From: an uncultured Eubacteriales bacterium
Lineage (GTDB): Bacteria > Bacillota > Clostridia > Lachnospirales > Bianqueaceae
Assembly (NCBI GenBank): GCA_900316145.1
Contig: ONBQ01000042.1
Location: forward strand, 1-33,554
Length of the DNA stretch: 33,554 nucleotides
Direction: 5' to 3'
The translations under genes and the position numbers were made by a program. Below the pieces are notes generated by a model. The model worked only from the letters and a program-made list of their open reading frames with translations. It did not search any database and had not been told where the DNA came from. The first letter of the stretch is position 1, and each line of letters begins with the position of its first letter. Shown here one piece after another: positions 9,266 through 17,509 of the stretch.

Positions 9266-10132
9266 ATGAAAGCTGTGTATTTGAAGGAGATGCGCTCCTA
9301 TTTCACCAGCACGCTCGGCTATATCTATATCGCCATGATGCTCGTGATCTTTGGATTCTATTTCTTCCTGTATAACCTCTATGCAGGATATGTGGACTAT
9401 TCCAATGTCCTTTCCAATGTTACTTCTCTGATCTTGTTCGCGATGCCGGTCCTGACTATGCGCCTGTTCGCGGATGAGCTGAAGACCAAGACGGACCAGA
9501 TGCTCTTTACCGCGCCGGTCAGCACCACGCAGATCGTGCTTGGCAAGTTTTTCGCGGCCCTTACGGTCTTTACGATCACTGTGCTTCTGACTGTTCCGCA
9601 GCCGCTGACCATCGTTGGCCTGGGCGGCAGCCTTCCGGTGCACCGTGTCGTCGGCGCGTATGTAGCCCTGTATCTTATGGGCATTACATTCATCGCCATC
9701 GGTATGTTTATTTCCGCCTGCACCAATAACCCCATCGTAGCCTTGATCGTGTCTATCGCGGTTTTCCTGCTGATGTTCATTTCTGCGGGTATCGGAGATC
9801 TTCTGCCGTCCACCGTTACATTCGCGGTAGCGATGTGCGTGATCGTGCTGGCTCTCTTGATCTGGTTCCTGTACCGTTCGGTCAAGGACATATACCTGTC
9901 CGGTATCGTGGGCGTGCTGGGATTGGCCGGCATTATCACATTGTATTTTGTAAAGCGTTCGGTCTATGACGGACTCGTTGCCAAGACACTGAACTGGCTC
10001 AGCATCACGACCCGTTATTCGGATTTCTATTCCGGAATCTTCACCTTCGCGCATATCCTGTTTTATATTTCATTGTCGATCCTGTTCGTTTTCCTGACGG
10101 TTCAGCGCATCGAGAAGAGACGTTGGAGCTAA
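9266..10132 (+). CDS. ABC-2 type permease, GldF-like
   Basis: The 288-residue protein is highly hydrophobic, with about six predicted membrane helices. They begin after a short cytoplasmic segment containing MKAVYLKEMRSYF and LGYIYIAMML, a start typical of ABC-2 permeases of the NosY/GldF type. The gene begins nine bases after the ATPase stop and ends 15 bases before the GldG-like gene, so it should form the membrane channel driven by that ATPase. The ribosome site upstream of ATG 9266 (AAAGG) is weak and translation may be coupled to the gene before. The transported substrate cannot be read from the sequence. Confidence 0.9.
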   Translation: MKAVYLKEMRSYFTSTLGYIYIAMMLVIFGFYFFLYNLYAGYVDYSNVLSNVTSLILFAMPVLTMRLFADELKTKTDQMLFTAPVSTTQIVLGKFFAALTVFTITVLLTVPQPLTIVGLGGSLPVHRVVGAYVALYLMGITFIAIGMFISACTNNPIVALIVSIAVFLLMFISAGIGDLLPSTVTFAVAMCVIVLALLIWFLYRSVKDIYLSGIVGVLGLAGIITLYFVKRSVYDGLVAKTLNWLSITTRYSDFYSGIFTFAHILFYISLSILFVFLTVQRIEKRRWS

Positions 10133-10147
10133 GGAGGGTGCAGAGAA

Positions 10148-11623
10148 ATGGCTAAATTCGATTTTAAAAGCGCTGTTAAGAAAAATAAGAATCTGAAATA
10201 TGGCGGCTATGCTACGATCATCACCGTGATCGCGGTCATCATTCTGGTCGTCGTAAACCTGCTGTTTGAATCTCTTCATCTGACCATCGACCTGACAAGG
10301 GAAGAACTGTACACCGTGTCAAGTGAGACGATGGATATCCTGAATGAACTGGACCAGGATGTCGATATTTATGGATTCTACGCCACGGGTGATGACGAAG
10401 GTACTTATAGTTCCATGGTCGTCAACTTCCTGGAAATGTATGAGAATCTGAGCGATCATCTGAAGTTTGAGATCAAGGATCCGGTAGGAGACCCGGCTTT
10501 TGCCAATCAGTTCCTGCAGGGACCGAATGAGACTATCACCAGCGGCAACGTCGTCGTAACCTCTGCTAAGACCGGACGTTACAAGATCCTGGCGTTGTCC
10601 GATATGCTGACCTTCTCCTATGACAGCAATTCCTCTTCCGGTTACCGGGTATCCGGCTGGGACGCGGAATCTGCTATCACCGGCGCGGTCCAGTATGTTA
10701 CTTCCGATGAAACGCCGGCTCTGTATCAGCTGACCGGCCATGGAGAAAGCGTTCTGGATGACCGCGTGATCGGATATCTGAATACTTCCAACTTTGACGT
10801 ATTCTCTCTGAACCTGATCTCCGGTGATGATATCTCTCCGGAAAGCTACAACACCATCCTGGTCAATTCTCCGAAATCCGATATCACAGACATGGAGTAT
10901 GACACGCTGTTAACTTACATGGAAAACGGCGGCCGTCTCATTTACATGTTCGATTCCAACGCGGAAGTGCTTCCGAATTTTGAGAAGCTGCTTATGCGTT
11001 TCGGTATGGAGATCGATCACAATGGTTATATCATTGAAACGACAGATACCAACTATTATTCCTATAATGAGCTGATCATCCCGAACAAGGGAGATGAGAC
11101 GCACGAGATCCTGACCAACCTGGAAGAGAGCGCTCAGCTTCTGTTCCTGGCTCCGTCGGCTGTTGCGGAAACGAAAAACCACAACCGCCTGACCAAGGTC
11201 ACGCCGCTTCTGACTACTTCAGAGGGTGCCCTGATCAAGGCTGAGGGCAACAGCATGGTCGCCTATGAAGAGGGCGATATCCAGGGTCCGTTCAATCTGA
11301 TCATGATGGCGGAAGAGCAGGAACAGCGCGGCAACGAAGTCCGTACCGCGGAACTGTGCGTCATCGGCAGCACCACCTTCATCAGCTATGACGCGGCCTA
11401 TGGTCTGGTCACCAACGGCAACTATCAGCTGTTCCTGAATATCTGCAGCTATATGCAGGATTCTGTAGACAGCCTGTATATCCCGTCCAAGGAATTCTCT
11501 TCTGAGAACTTGATCACATCCATGCGCACGGCTATTACCGGCGGTGTCATCTTCGTGATCATTATTCCGGCTCTGATCATCGGTATCGGTATCTTCATCT
11601 GGCTGCGGAGGAAGAAGTTATGA
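10148..11623 (+). CDS. GldG-like ABC auxiliary protein
   Basis: The 491-residue protein has one membrane helix near the N-terminus (about 20-40), a large extracytoplasmic region, and a final membrane helix (about 466-485) followed by LRRKK. This layout, and the segment LTIDLTREELYTVSSET after the first helix, fit the ABC-transporter auxiliary family that includes GldG. The central part has patterns such as DVDIYGFY and RLIYMFDSNAEV expected of that fold. The ATG is preceded by AAGGAGGG. Its stop overlaps the next start as ATGA (11620-11623), so the two products are probably made together. Its role is probably to couple with the permease as an extracytoplasmic partner; this is inferred from family and context. 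Confidence 0.87.
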   Translation: MAKFDFKSAVKKNKNLKYGGYATIITVIAVIILVVVNLLFESLHLTIDLTREELYTVSSETMDILNELDQDVDIYGFYATGDDEGTYSSMVVNFLEMYENLSDHLKFEIKDPVGDPAFANQFLQGPNETITSGNVVVTSAKTGRYKILALSDMLTFSYDSNSSSGYRVSGWDAESAITGAVQYVTSDETPALYQLTGHGESVLDDRVIGYLNTSNFDVFSLNLISGDDISPESYNTILVNSPKSDITDMEYDTLLTYMENGGRLIYMFDSNAEVLPNFEKLLMRFGMEIDHNGYIIETTDTNYYSYNELIIPNKGDETHEILTNLEESAQLLFLAPSAVAETKNHNRLTKVTPLLTTSEGALIKAEGNSMVAYEEGDIQGPFNLIMMAEEQEQRGNEVRTAELCVIGSTTFISYDAAYGLVTNGNYQLFLNICSYMQDSVDSLYIPSKEFSSENLITSMRTAITGGVIFVIIIPALIIGIGIFIWLRRKKL

Positions 11624-13245
11624 GTCGCGGTAAAAAACTGATCCTTCTTCTGATCGTTCTGGTCGTCGCCATAGCGGCGTATGTCGGGATCCGGGCTTAT
11701 CAGAAAGCCCATCCCGAGGAACCGACCAACGATGGGCAGGAGGTCGAATCGGATTCTTCCTATGCCGGATATGGAAATATCCTGGACTTTGAGGAAGATG
11801 ATATCGAATCGATCCGTATCGTCAACGCCCTGGATGATTTTACCCTCGTTTATACGGAAAACAACGAAAATGAGAATGAGGAAGATTTCCACTGGGCTAT
11901 TGAAGGTCATGAGAAGTGGACGCTGGATCACGAGACCGTAAATAATACCGTCGAGATCGCCAGCTCCCTGTTCGCGAACCGTGTTGCGGATGAAAACGCA
12001 GTCGCCAATGAAAGAAATCTGGCTGATTTCGGTCTGGCGGAGCCTCTCTCCACGATCACGGTCACATTAAAAGACGGTACGGTGCTGACCATTTCTGTTG
12101 GTAATCGAACAGCGGATGGTAAGTACTATTATGGTATGCTTGAAGGCGACAATGCGATCTATACCTTGGGCCGCAATGCCGGCAACACAGCAGAGTTTAC
12201 CGCACTGGGACTTCGCTATATCAGCTCTCTGGACATTTACAAAGAAAACAGTTCTCTGTATTATCTGCTGATCGAGAATGATACCGGCCGTAACACGGAG
12301 ATCAATTACATGGGCATCTATGATTCCGGTGATTCCATGGAATACTACAATGCCGGTACCCGCAATCTGTCCTATGGCGGTGACTTCGCCTACGACAAAG
12401 TGCTCTTTGTTACAGGTAATATCGATGATATCTTCCAGGCCATGCCGGATACGGTCCTTCCGGAGGATCAAATCGAAGATGGAGCCGCGGATCTGGATCA
12501 ATACGGCCTCGGTGAGAAGCCTCGTCATCACTTGGTGCTGACCTATCGTACCCAGCTGCAGGAAAACGATCTGTCGGATCTGGAAGAAGCCAAGAAGGCC
12601 GGTGTCGATGTTGGCATTACCGATGATGACCTGGTCGTCGATCCGGAAGATGGTTACACCTACATCTATACTACCAATGAGTACTACTTCGGAGATGAAT
12701 ACACCAAAGAAGATGGAACGCAGATGGTCTACTTCCGTTTCGCGGAAAGCAACGATGTCTTCGGCGTTCCCAAGAGCGTGGTGGATCAGTTCGATTTTGA
12801 ACCGTACATGTACGTCCAGCGCGTACTTTACATGAACAACATCAAGAACGTGAAGTCCATGAAGGTCACGATCGATGGAGTTGCGCATGATTTCGAGTTC
12901 AAGCGTGGAGAAGTTACGGTCGACGATGAAGGCAAGGAGCAGCAGGATGTCGTCTATAAGATCGATGGCAAGCTGATCGATACGGACCTGTTCGTTGACT
13001 TGTATCAGGCGCTCATCGGTGTCATGTCGGATTATGAGATCTATGGAGAAGAGCCGGAATATGATGAAAGCGATTCCCTTCAGATCGATTATGAATTCCT
13101 CGATGGAAGCACGCATTCTATCACCTACTACCGGTCCGATGACTTCTATTATGTCACCCCGGTTGGTAAAGACTGCTGGTTCGCCTGCGCCTATACGCAG
13201 TTCGATCTGATCGACAGTCTTATGGAGCAGTGCCTTGGCGAATGA
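11620..13245 (+). CDS. DUF4340-containing membrane-anchored protein
   Basis: The 541-residue protein starts with a single hydrophobic helix (LILLLIVLVVAIAAYVGI, residues 6-23) followed by an acidic, extracytoplasmic body. The region from about 50 to 200, with NILDFEEDDIESIRI, LADFGLAEPLSTITVTL and ISVGNRTADGKYYY, fits the DUF4340 family, whose genes regularly follow GldG-like genes. Acidic residues are very frequent, suggesting a secreted-side domain in a salt- or metal-exposed environment. It shares an ATGA overlap with the upstream gene and is the last gene of the cassette, ending just before a strong terminator. The molecular function is unknown. Confidence 0.85.
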   Translation: MSRGKKLILLLIVLVVAIAAYVGIRAYQKAHPEEPTNDGQEVESDSSYAGYGNILDFEEDDIESIRIVNALDDFTLVYTENNENENEEDFHWAIEGHEKWTLDHETVNNTVEIASSLFANRVADENAVANERNLADFGLAEPLSTITVTLKDGTVLTISVGNRTADGKYYYGMLEGDNAIYTLGRNAGNTAEFTALGLRYISSLDIYKENSSLYYLLIENDTGRNTEINYMGIYDSGDSMEYYNAGTRNLSYGGDFAYDKVLFVTGNIDDIFQAMPDTVLPEDQIEDGAADLDQYGLGEKPRHHLVLTYRTQLQENDLSDLEEAKKAGVDVGITDDDLVVDPEDGYTYIYTTNEYYFGDEYTKEDGTQMVYFRFAESNDVFGVPKSVVDQFDFEPYMYVQRVLYMNNIKNVKSMKVTIDGVAHDFEFKRGEVTVDDEGKEQQDVVYKIDGKLIDTDLFVDLYQALIGVMSDYEIYGEEPEYDESDSLQIDYEFLDGSTHSITYYRSDDFYYVTPVGKDCWFACAYTQFDLIDSLMEQCLGE

Positions 13246-13268
13246 TCGCTCGTTCCAAGTATAAGATT

Positions 13269-13299
13269 AAAGGTTTTGTCTGCGGGCAAAACCTTTTTT
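13269..13299 (+). terminator. Rho-independent terminator of the ABC cassette
   Basis: A perfect 10-bp stem (AAAGGTTTTG with CAAAACCTTT) encloses an 8-base loop and runs into six T residues. It lies 24 bases after the DUF4340 stop codon and immediately precedes the promoter of the next operon. Confidence 0.93.
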
Positions 13300-13305
13300 C
13301 ATGTA

Positions 13306-13334
13306 TTGACGGACCTTAGGTTCTGTGTTATATT
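13306..13334 (+). promoter_or_regulatory. Sigma-A promoter of the aspartate-family operon
   Basis: TTGACG (13306-13311) and TATATT (13329-13334) are separated by exactly 17 bases, close to the vegetative consensus. The leader of about 80 bases contains a small hairpin, TCCATT paired with AATGGA around 13353-13378, with a possible outer CAGAT/ATCTG pair. No T-box or lysine riboswitch pattern is recognisable. Confidence 0.85.
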
Positions 13335-13421
13335 ATATTCTTGTGTACAGATGTCCATTGGTGAAGAACAAATGGATGGATTCAAATGTATCTGAACAAA
13401 AAAACAATAAGAAGGTGGACC

Positions 13422-13865
13422 ATGGCTTATCAGGTTGAATACTATATCGTAGATCGCAAGGCGTTGCCGGAGGTCTACATTAAGGTGGTAGAGGCAAAGC
13501 GCATGCTGGCGGCCGGAGAGGTCTCCAGTGTGCAGGAAGCCGCCAAAAAGCTGGATATCAGCCGCAGTTCTTTCTATAAGTACAAAGATATGATCGAGCC
13601 CTTTACGGATACGACCGGCAAGAAGATCGTGACGCTGTCCTGCACGTTGGATGATGAACCCGGCGCCTTGTCACAGCTGTTAAATGTAGTTGGAGAAGGC
13701 AAAGCCAACATCCTTACGATCCATCAGTCGATCCCGATCAATGGCCTGGCCGATGTCTCATTAAGTATCGAGACCGGTGACGAGTCTAAAAACCTCGGAC
13801 AACTGATCGAATGCATGCGGGAAGTGACAGGTGTGCATGAGATCAAGATCCTGGCCAGAGAATGA
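13422..13865 (+). CDS. UPF0735-type HTH-ACT domain protein (PheB-like)
   Basis: From ATG 13422 the product has 147 residues. The N-terminal half looks like a helix-turn-helix (SSVQEAAKKLDISRSSFYKY). The C-terminal half is an ACT domain (LSCTLDDEPGALSQLLNVV, then NILTIHQSIPINGLADVSLS). This matches the UPF0735/PheB family found beside aromatic or threonine biosynthesis genes in Firmicutes. The start is chosen because AAGGTGG lies just upstream and the family begins at this point; an in-frame ATG at 13386 would add 12 residues without support. ACT domains bind amino acids, so a sensing or regulatory role for the downstream hom and lysC genes is likely but not proven. Confidence 0.88.
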   Translation: MAYQVEYYIVDRKALPEVYIKVVEAKRMLAAGEVSSVQEAAKKLDISRSSFYKYKDMIEPFTDTTGKKIVTLSCTLDDEPGALSQLLNVVGEGKANILTIHQSIPINGLADVSLSIETGDESKNLGQLIECMREVTGVHEIKILARE

Positions 13866-13884
13866 ACGGAAGGGATGATCGAGT

Positions 13885-14889
13885 ATGAAAGCAGCAATAC
13901 TGGGATTTGGAACGGTCGGCTCCGGAGTCTGGAAGGTCTTGCATGAAAACAAAGACCGGGTAGAAAAGGCAGTCGGTGAACCGGTCATGGTGACACGGGT
14001 CCTGGATCTGCGTGATTTCCCTGGCCATCCGGTAGAACCCAGCCTGGTCAAAAGCTTTGAAGAGATCGAAGACGATCCGCAGATCGATATCGTCATCGAA
14101 TGCATGGGAGGCATTCATCCTTCCTATGAATACGTAAGTTCCGCGCTTGAGAAGGGGAAGGCAGTTGTAACTTCCAATAAAGAGCTGGTCGCAAGCTGCG
14201 GCGCTAAGCTTATGGAGATCGCGTATCAACATCAGACGGACTTTTTATTTGAGGCGAGCGTTGGTGGCGGCATCCCCATTCTGAATACACTTCGGTTGGG
14301 GCTTGTGCAGGAGAAGATCGATTCCATCGAAGGGATCCTGAACGGTACGACCAATTATATCCTGACAAGGATGGAAAAAGAAGGTCTTCCTTATGAACAG
14401 ATCCTGAAAGACGCGCAGGCGCTTGGATATGCTGAGCGTAACCCGGAAGCGGATGTGATGGGATATGACGCCTGTCGCAAGATCGCCATTCTGGCCTCCA
14501 TGATCTCAGGAAAGACCGTTCGTTATGAGGATATCCCCACAGAAGGGATCACAGAAGTCTCTTTGCAGGATATAGAAGAAGCAAGAAAAGATGGAAAGCG
14601 CATTCGTCTGGTCGCAAAGGCAGCGCTTACGGAGGACGGCGTGACGGCCAGCGTTCGTCCGGAAAGGATCCGGGAGGATCATCCTTTGGCCGGTGTACAA
14701 GGAGTTTTTAATGCGGTACTGATCCATGGCAATATGGTAGGCGACATCATGCTGGAAGGACAGGGAGCCGGAAAAGAAGCAACAGCCAGCGCTGTGGTTT
14801 CAGATGTCATCTACGCGCTCAAACAGCGCCGAAACGGCCTGTATGAGCCAGTGTGCTGGACAGAACAGATCTGCCCGGTCAATGCTTGA
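13885..14889 (+). CDS. hom: Homoserine dehydrogenase, short form without C-terminal ACT domain
   Basis: The 334-residue enzyme reduces aspartate semialdehyde to homoserine, the step committed to threonine and methionine. It shows the nucleotide-binding GFGTVGSGV (residues 7-15), the segments VTSNKELV and NGTTNYILTRM, and the family signature AQALGYAERNPEADVMGYDA with a following C-R-K containing the catalytic-region lysine. Many Firmicutes homologs exceed 400 residues because of a C-terminal ACT domain; this one stops right after the catalytic core. The separate ACT protein encoded 19 bases upstream may supply the missing sensor function, which is inference. An aspartate kinase gene follows. 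Confidence 0.95.
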   Translation: MKAAILGFGTVGSGVWKVLHENKDRVEKAVGEPVMVTRVLDLRDFPGHPVEPSLVKSFEEIEDDPQIDIVIECMGGIHPSYEYVSSALEKGKAVVTSNKELVASCGAKLMEIAYQHQTDFLFEASVGGGIPILNTLRLGLVQEKIDSIEGILNGTTNYILTRMEKEGLPYEQILKDAQALGYAERNPEADVMGYDACRKIAILASMISGKTVRYEDIPTEGITEVSLQDIEEARKDGKRIRLVAKAALTEDGVTASVRPERIREDHPLAGVQGVFNAVLIHGNMVGDIMLEGQGAGKEATASAVVSDVIYALKQRRNGLYEPVCWTEQICPVNA

Positions 14890-14915
14890 TCGTATCGTAA
14901 GGAGGAAGTTTCAAA

Positions 14916-16130
14916 TTGCTGATCGTTAAAAAATTTGGAGGCAGTTCGGTAGCGAACGCGGACAGAGTGCGTCACGTAGCCGGGCTGATCGCGGAGGATG
15001 TAGAAAAAGGACACAGGGTCATCGCCGTTTTGTCCGCGCAGGGCGATACGACGGATGAGTTGATCGCGAAGGCCCATGAGATCTCAGCCAATCCTAGCAA
15101 GCGGGAACTGGATATGCTGATCTCTACAGGAGAACAGCAGTCCGTAGCGCTTATGTCAATGGCTCTTCATGAGATGGGTTATAAAGCGATCTCCCTGAAT
15201 GCTTTTCAGGTCGGGATGCATACGACCAGAGTATATGGCAATTCCCGCCTGAAGCGGATCGATTCTGAGCGGATCAATGTCGAGTTGGACCGTGGAAACG
15301 TGGTATTGGTCACAGGGTTCCAGGGCGTCAATCGCTATGAGGATTATACGACCCTTGGCCGTGGCGGCTCTGATACCACAGCGGTCGCCATCGCGGCGGC
15401 CATGCATGCGGATCGCTGCCAGATCTTCACAGATGTCGAAGGCGTTTATACCGCGGATCCGCGCATCGTCAAGAATGCCCGCAAACTGAAAGAGATCAGC
15501 TATGATGAAATGCTGGAACTTGCCTCTCAGGGAGCCAAAGTATTGCATAACCGCTCCGTGGAAATGGCAAAACGATATAACGTGGTCCTGGAAGTGCTTT
15601 CCAGTATGACCAGAGCAGAAGGAACATTGGTTAAGGAGGAGACTCAGGTGGAAAGATTGTTGATCACCGGTATTGCCGTGGATAAAAATGTGGCGCGCGT
15701 TTCTTTGATCGGTCTGGCGGACGTACCCGGCCGTGCATTCCGCGTGTTTGATTTGCTGTCAAGAAACAACATCAATGTAGATATCATTCTGCAGTCCATC
15801 GGCCGTGAAGGGACCAAGGATATTTCCTTCACGATCTCCCGTGATGATATGGAAGCGACCAGGACCCTTCTGGAAGCCAATAAGGAACAGCTCGGCGCGC
15901 AGGAGATCCAGCTCAGCGATCAGTTCGCCAAGATCTCCATCGTTGGCGCCGGCATGATCTCCAATCCGGGCGTGGCCAGTAAGATGTTCGAAGCCTTGTA
16001 CAACGCAGGCGTCAACATCCATATGATCTCCACGTCTGAGATCAAGATCTCCGTTCTGATCGCGCAGCGCAATGTAGAACTGGCTATGGAAGCCATCCAT
16101 GATCGTTTCAACATGGCTGGCAGCATTTGA
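14916..16130 (+). CDS. lysC: Aspartate kinase with C-terminal ACT domains
   Basis: The 404-residue protein begins with [11 protein letters not shown], the aspartokinase signature, followed by [30 protein letters not shown] and the ADPR substrate/ATP loop region. From about residue 265 there are two ACT domains ([20 protein letters not shown] and [20 protein letters not shown]). This is the layout of the monofunctional class whose alpha and beta forms share a gene, typically feedback-inhibited by lysine and/or threonine. The start is TTG at 14916, with GGAGG ten bases upstream. It phosphorylates aspartate, feeding Hom directly upstream and the DAP/lysine branch elsewhere. Confidence 0.96.
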   Translation: MLIVKKFGGSSVANADRVRHVAGLIAEDVEKGHRVIAVLSAQGDTTDELIAKAHEISANPSKRELDMLISTGEQQSVALMSMALHEMGYKAISLNAFQVGMHTTRVYGNSRLKRIDSERINVELDRGNVVLVTGFQGVNRYEDYTTLGRGGSDTTAVAIAAAMHADRCQIFTDVEGVYTADPRIVKNARKLKEISYDEMLELASQGAKVLHNRSVEMAKRYNVVLEVLSSMTRAEGTLVKEETQVERLLITGIAVDKNVARVSLIGLADVPGRAFRVFDLLSRNNINVDIILQSIGREGTKDISFTISRDDMEATRTLLEANKEQLGAQEIQLSDQFAKISIVGAGMISNPGVASKMFEALYNAGVNIHMISTSEIKISVLIAQRNVELAMEAIHDRFNMAGSI

Positions 16131-16159
16131 TCATTCAAAAAAGAGAGGGGATATCAGTT

Positions 16160-16882
16160 ATGCTGGAAGCATTACGAGAGCAGGTATGGAATGCCAACCT
16201 GGAACTGGTACGAAAGAATCTGGTCCTGTATACATGGGGCAATGTCAGCGGCCTGGACAGAGAAAGCGGCCTGGTCGTGATCAAACCGTCCGGCGTAGAC
16301 TATGATGTACTCAAGCCGGAGGACCTGGTCGTGCTGGACCTGGATGGAAACGTGGTAGAGGGCCAGTATCGTCCATCGTCCGATACGGACACGCATCTGG
16401 AGCTTTATCGCAAATATCCTCAGATCGGTGGTATCGTACATACCCATTCCACCTGGGCTACCATCTTCGCGCAGGCAGGCATGGGCATCCCCGCCCTGGG
16501 CACCACCCATGCGGATTATTTCTATGGGACCATTCCCTGCACCCGCCCTATGACCGCAGATGAGATCGGCGGAGAAAACGAAGGGCAGTATGAGCTCAAT
16601 ACCGGCAAGGTCATCGTCGAGACTTTCGAGAAAAAAGGTTTGGATCCGATGCAGATCCCCGCGGCTTTGGTTTGCGAACATGGCCCGTTCTGCTGGGGAA
16701 AAGACGCTGATGACGCGGTTTATCATGCGGTCGTACTGGAGCAGCTGGCCATGATGGCTTACCATACCGCCGCGCTTAAGGGAGTGAGCGGGATCCTTGA
16801 AACCTCTTCCATGCAGCAGACCCTGCTGGACAAACATTATCTCAGAAAGCATGGAGCCCATGCGTATTATGGACAGAATTAA
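16160..16882 (+). CDS. araD: L-ribulose-5-phosphate 4-epimerase, AraD family
   Basis: From ATG 16160 (site GAGGGG nine bases upstream) the product has 240 residues, close to AraD length. Zinc-binding and catalytic residues are in place: the HTHST motif (H94, H96), D76 in [15 protein letters not shown] with D119, CEHGPFCWG (H174) and a tyrosine in the C-terminal HAYYGQ. AraD converts L-ribulose 5-phosphate to D-xylulose 5-phosphate. No araA or araB gene lies nearby, and it is the last gene of an amino-acid operon, so its substrate could differ from that of the arabinose-pathway enzyme. Related class II aldolases/epimerases act on other sugar phosphates. Family assignment is firm, exact substrate less so. 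Confidence 0.9.
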   Translation: MLEALREQVWNANLELVRKNLVLYTWGNVSGLDRESGLVVIKPSGVDYDVLKPEDLVVLDLDGNVVEGQYRPSSDTDTHLELYRKYPQIGGIVHTHSTWATIFAQAGMGIPALGTTHADYFYGTIPCTRPMTADEIGGENEGQYELNTGKVIVETFEKKGLDPMQIPAALVCEHGPFCWGKDADDAVYHAVVLEQLAMMAYHTAALKGVSGILETSSMQQTLLDKHYLRKHGAHAYYGQN

Positions 16883-16920
16883 AGAATATCCTTATGTTCG
16901 GCACGGAGCATAAAGACTAT

Positions 16921-16965
16921 AAAACCGGCTGAAAAGGTCAGAAAGGCTTTTTCAGCCGGTTTTTA
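16921..16965 (+). terminator. Rho-independent terminator after araD
   Basis: AAAACCGGCTGAAAA pairs with TTTTCAGCCGGTTTT across a short loop and continues into a T run ending at 16965. It closes the operon that starts at 13306. Confidence 0.95.
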
Positions 16966-16999
16966 TCGTCAAAAAGAACAAAATGAAATAAATTAGGTT

Positions 17000-17126
17000 T
17001 ATAATAACAATAAAAGACAAACTCAAGAGAAACATGATACCATCCCGTTACCGGCAAACGCCGGCCGGAGATGTCTCTGCAAGGCACCCACTTAGCGCTT
17101 CCTAAACCCAAAGAAGCGCTTTTTTT
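17000..17126 (+). ncRNA. Candidate small structured RNA with its own -10 box and terminator
   Basis: A perfect TATAAT at 17000-17005 (no good -35) would start transcription near 17012. The next 80 bases contain CCGGC/GCCGG (about 17051-17065) and GAGA/TCTC small stems. They end in an 8-bp hairpin, AGCGCTTC (17094-17101) with GAAGCGCT (17113-17120), followed by seven T residues. No convincing ORF with a ribosome site lies within. It does not match the tRNA, 4.5S, 6S or riboswitch patterns that I know, so the class is unknown. The terminator is the best-supported element; the RNA as a unit is inferred. Confidence 0.45.
17094..17126 (+). terminator. Rho-independent terminator in the gene-poor region
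   Basis: An 8-bp perfect stem with an 11-base loop is followed by a run of seven T residues. No protein-coding gene ends just upstream, which supports a short non-coding transcript. Confidence 0.8.
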
Positions 17127-17183
17127 GAGCGATAAAGCCTCCTGGCGCTTCCATGTGCGAAGCACGAGGGCTGGAGATCCGAA

Positions 17184-17421
17184 GAGGGCAGGAGGGAAGC
17201 CCGAAGGGCCTCACTCCTGCCCGATGAAGGATCGACAGACCGCGAAGCGGAAGCGCGAGGAAACATTGGGAGGCCAACGGAAATCGAGCGTCGAAGACGC
17301 GAGAGGGCAGGAGGAAAGCCCGAAGGGCCTCACTCCTGTCCGATGAAGGAGCGACAGACCGCGAAGCGGAAGCACGAGGAAACAATGGGAGGCCAACGGA
17401 AATCGAGCGTCGAAGACGCGA
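17184..17421 (+). repeat. Two tandem copies of a 119-bp structured repeat
   Basis: Unit 1 (17184-17302) and unit 2 (17303-17421) align without gaps and differ at five positions by eye. Each unit holds three short hairpins with the same GAA triloop but different stems: GCCC-GAA-GGGC, CCGC-GAA-GCGG and GCGTC-GAA-GACGC. An outer stem, GGGCAGGAG with CTCCTGCCC, surrounds the first. In unit 2 that outer stem reads CTCCTGTCC, which would keep pairing as G-U in RNA. A fourth GAA hairpin, GTGC-GAA-GCAC (17155-17165), sits just upstream. ORFs across it are open on both strands, but their composition looks non-coding. Structured RNA or a dispersed intergenic element are the best guesses. Confidence 0.85.
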
Positions 17422-17442
17422 GATGTAAGCCTTTCAAACACC

Positions 17443-17471
17443 TCATCACGAATCAGTTTTCATGATAGAAT
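17443..17471 (+). promoter_or_regulatory. Possible extended -10 promoter before the Tad locus
   Basis: TGATAGAAT (17463-17471) has the extended -10 form TG-n-TAGAAT; the -35 region (TCATCA, 17443-17448) is poor. It would lead into the small ORF at 17510 and then the Tad genes. Confidence 0.4.
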
Positions 17472-17509
17472 AAGGGTTTCTCCTAAGAAGCAGCCTGAAA
17501 AAGGAATCA

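Noticed and set aside
9176-10054. 292-codon ORF on minus, antisense to the ABC permease
   Set aside because: The extremely H, D and R-rich product is the mirror of hydrophobic codons in the real permease.
12067-13116. 349-codon ORF on minus, antisense to the DUF4340 gene
   Set aside because: Same reason: the product is a low-quality mirror of an acidic protein, and the plus-strand gene has family support, a start and a terminator.
13335-13421. T-box or lysine riboswitch before the aspartate-family operon
   Set aside because: The leader is only about 80 bases, without a T-box consensus, specifier loop or terminator hairpin.
13386-13421. Upstream ATG for the HTH-ACT protein
   Set aside because: The extra 12 residues are not family-like and the ribosome site AAGGTGG fits ATG 13422.
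17184-17421. CRISPR array
   Set aside because: There are only two units, adjacent with no unique spacers, each far longer than a CRISPR repeat, and no cas genes nearby.
17071-17441. ORFs on both strands across the tandem repeat
   Set aside because: They are open on both strands with repetitive arginine/serine-rich products and no ribosome sites; the stem-loop structure explains the sequence better.
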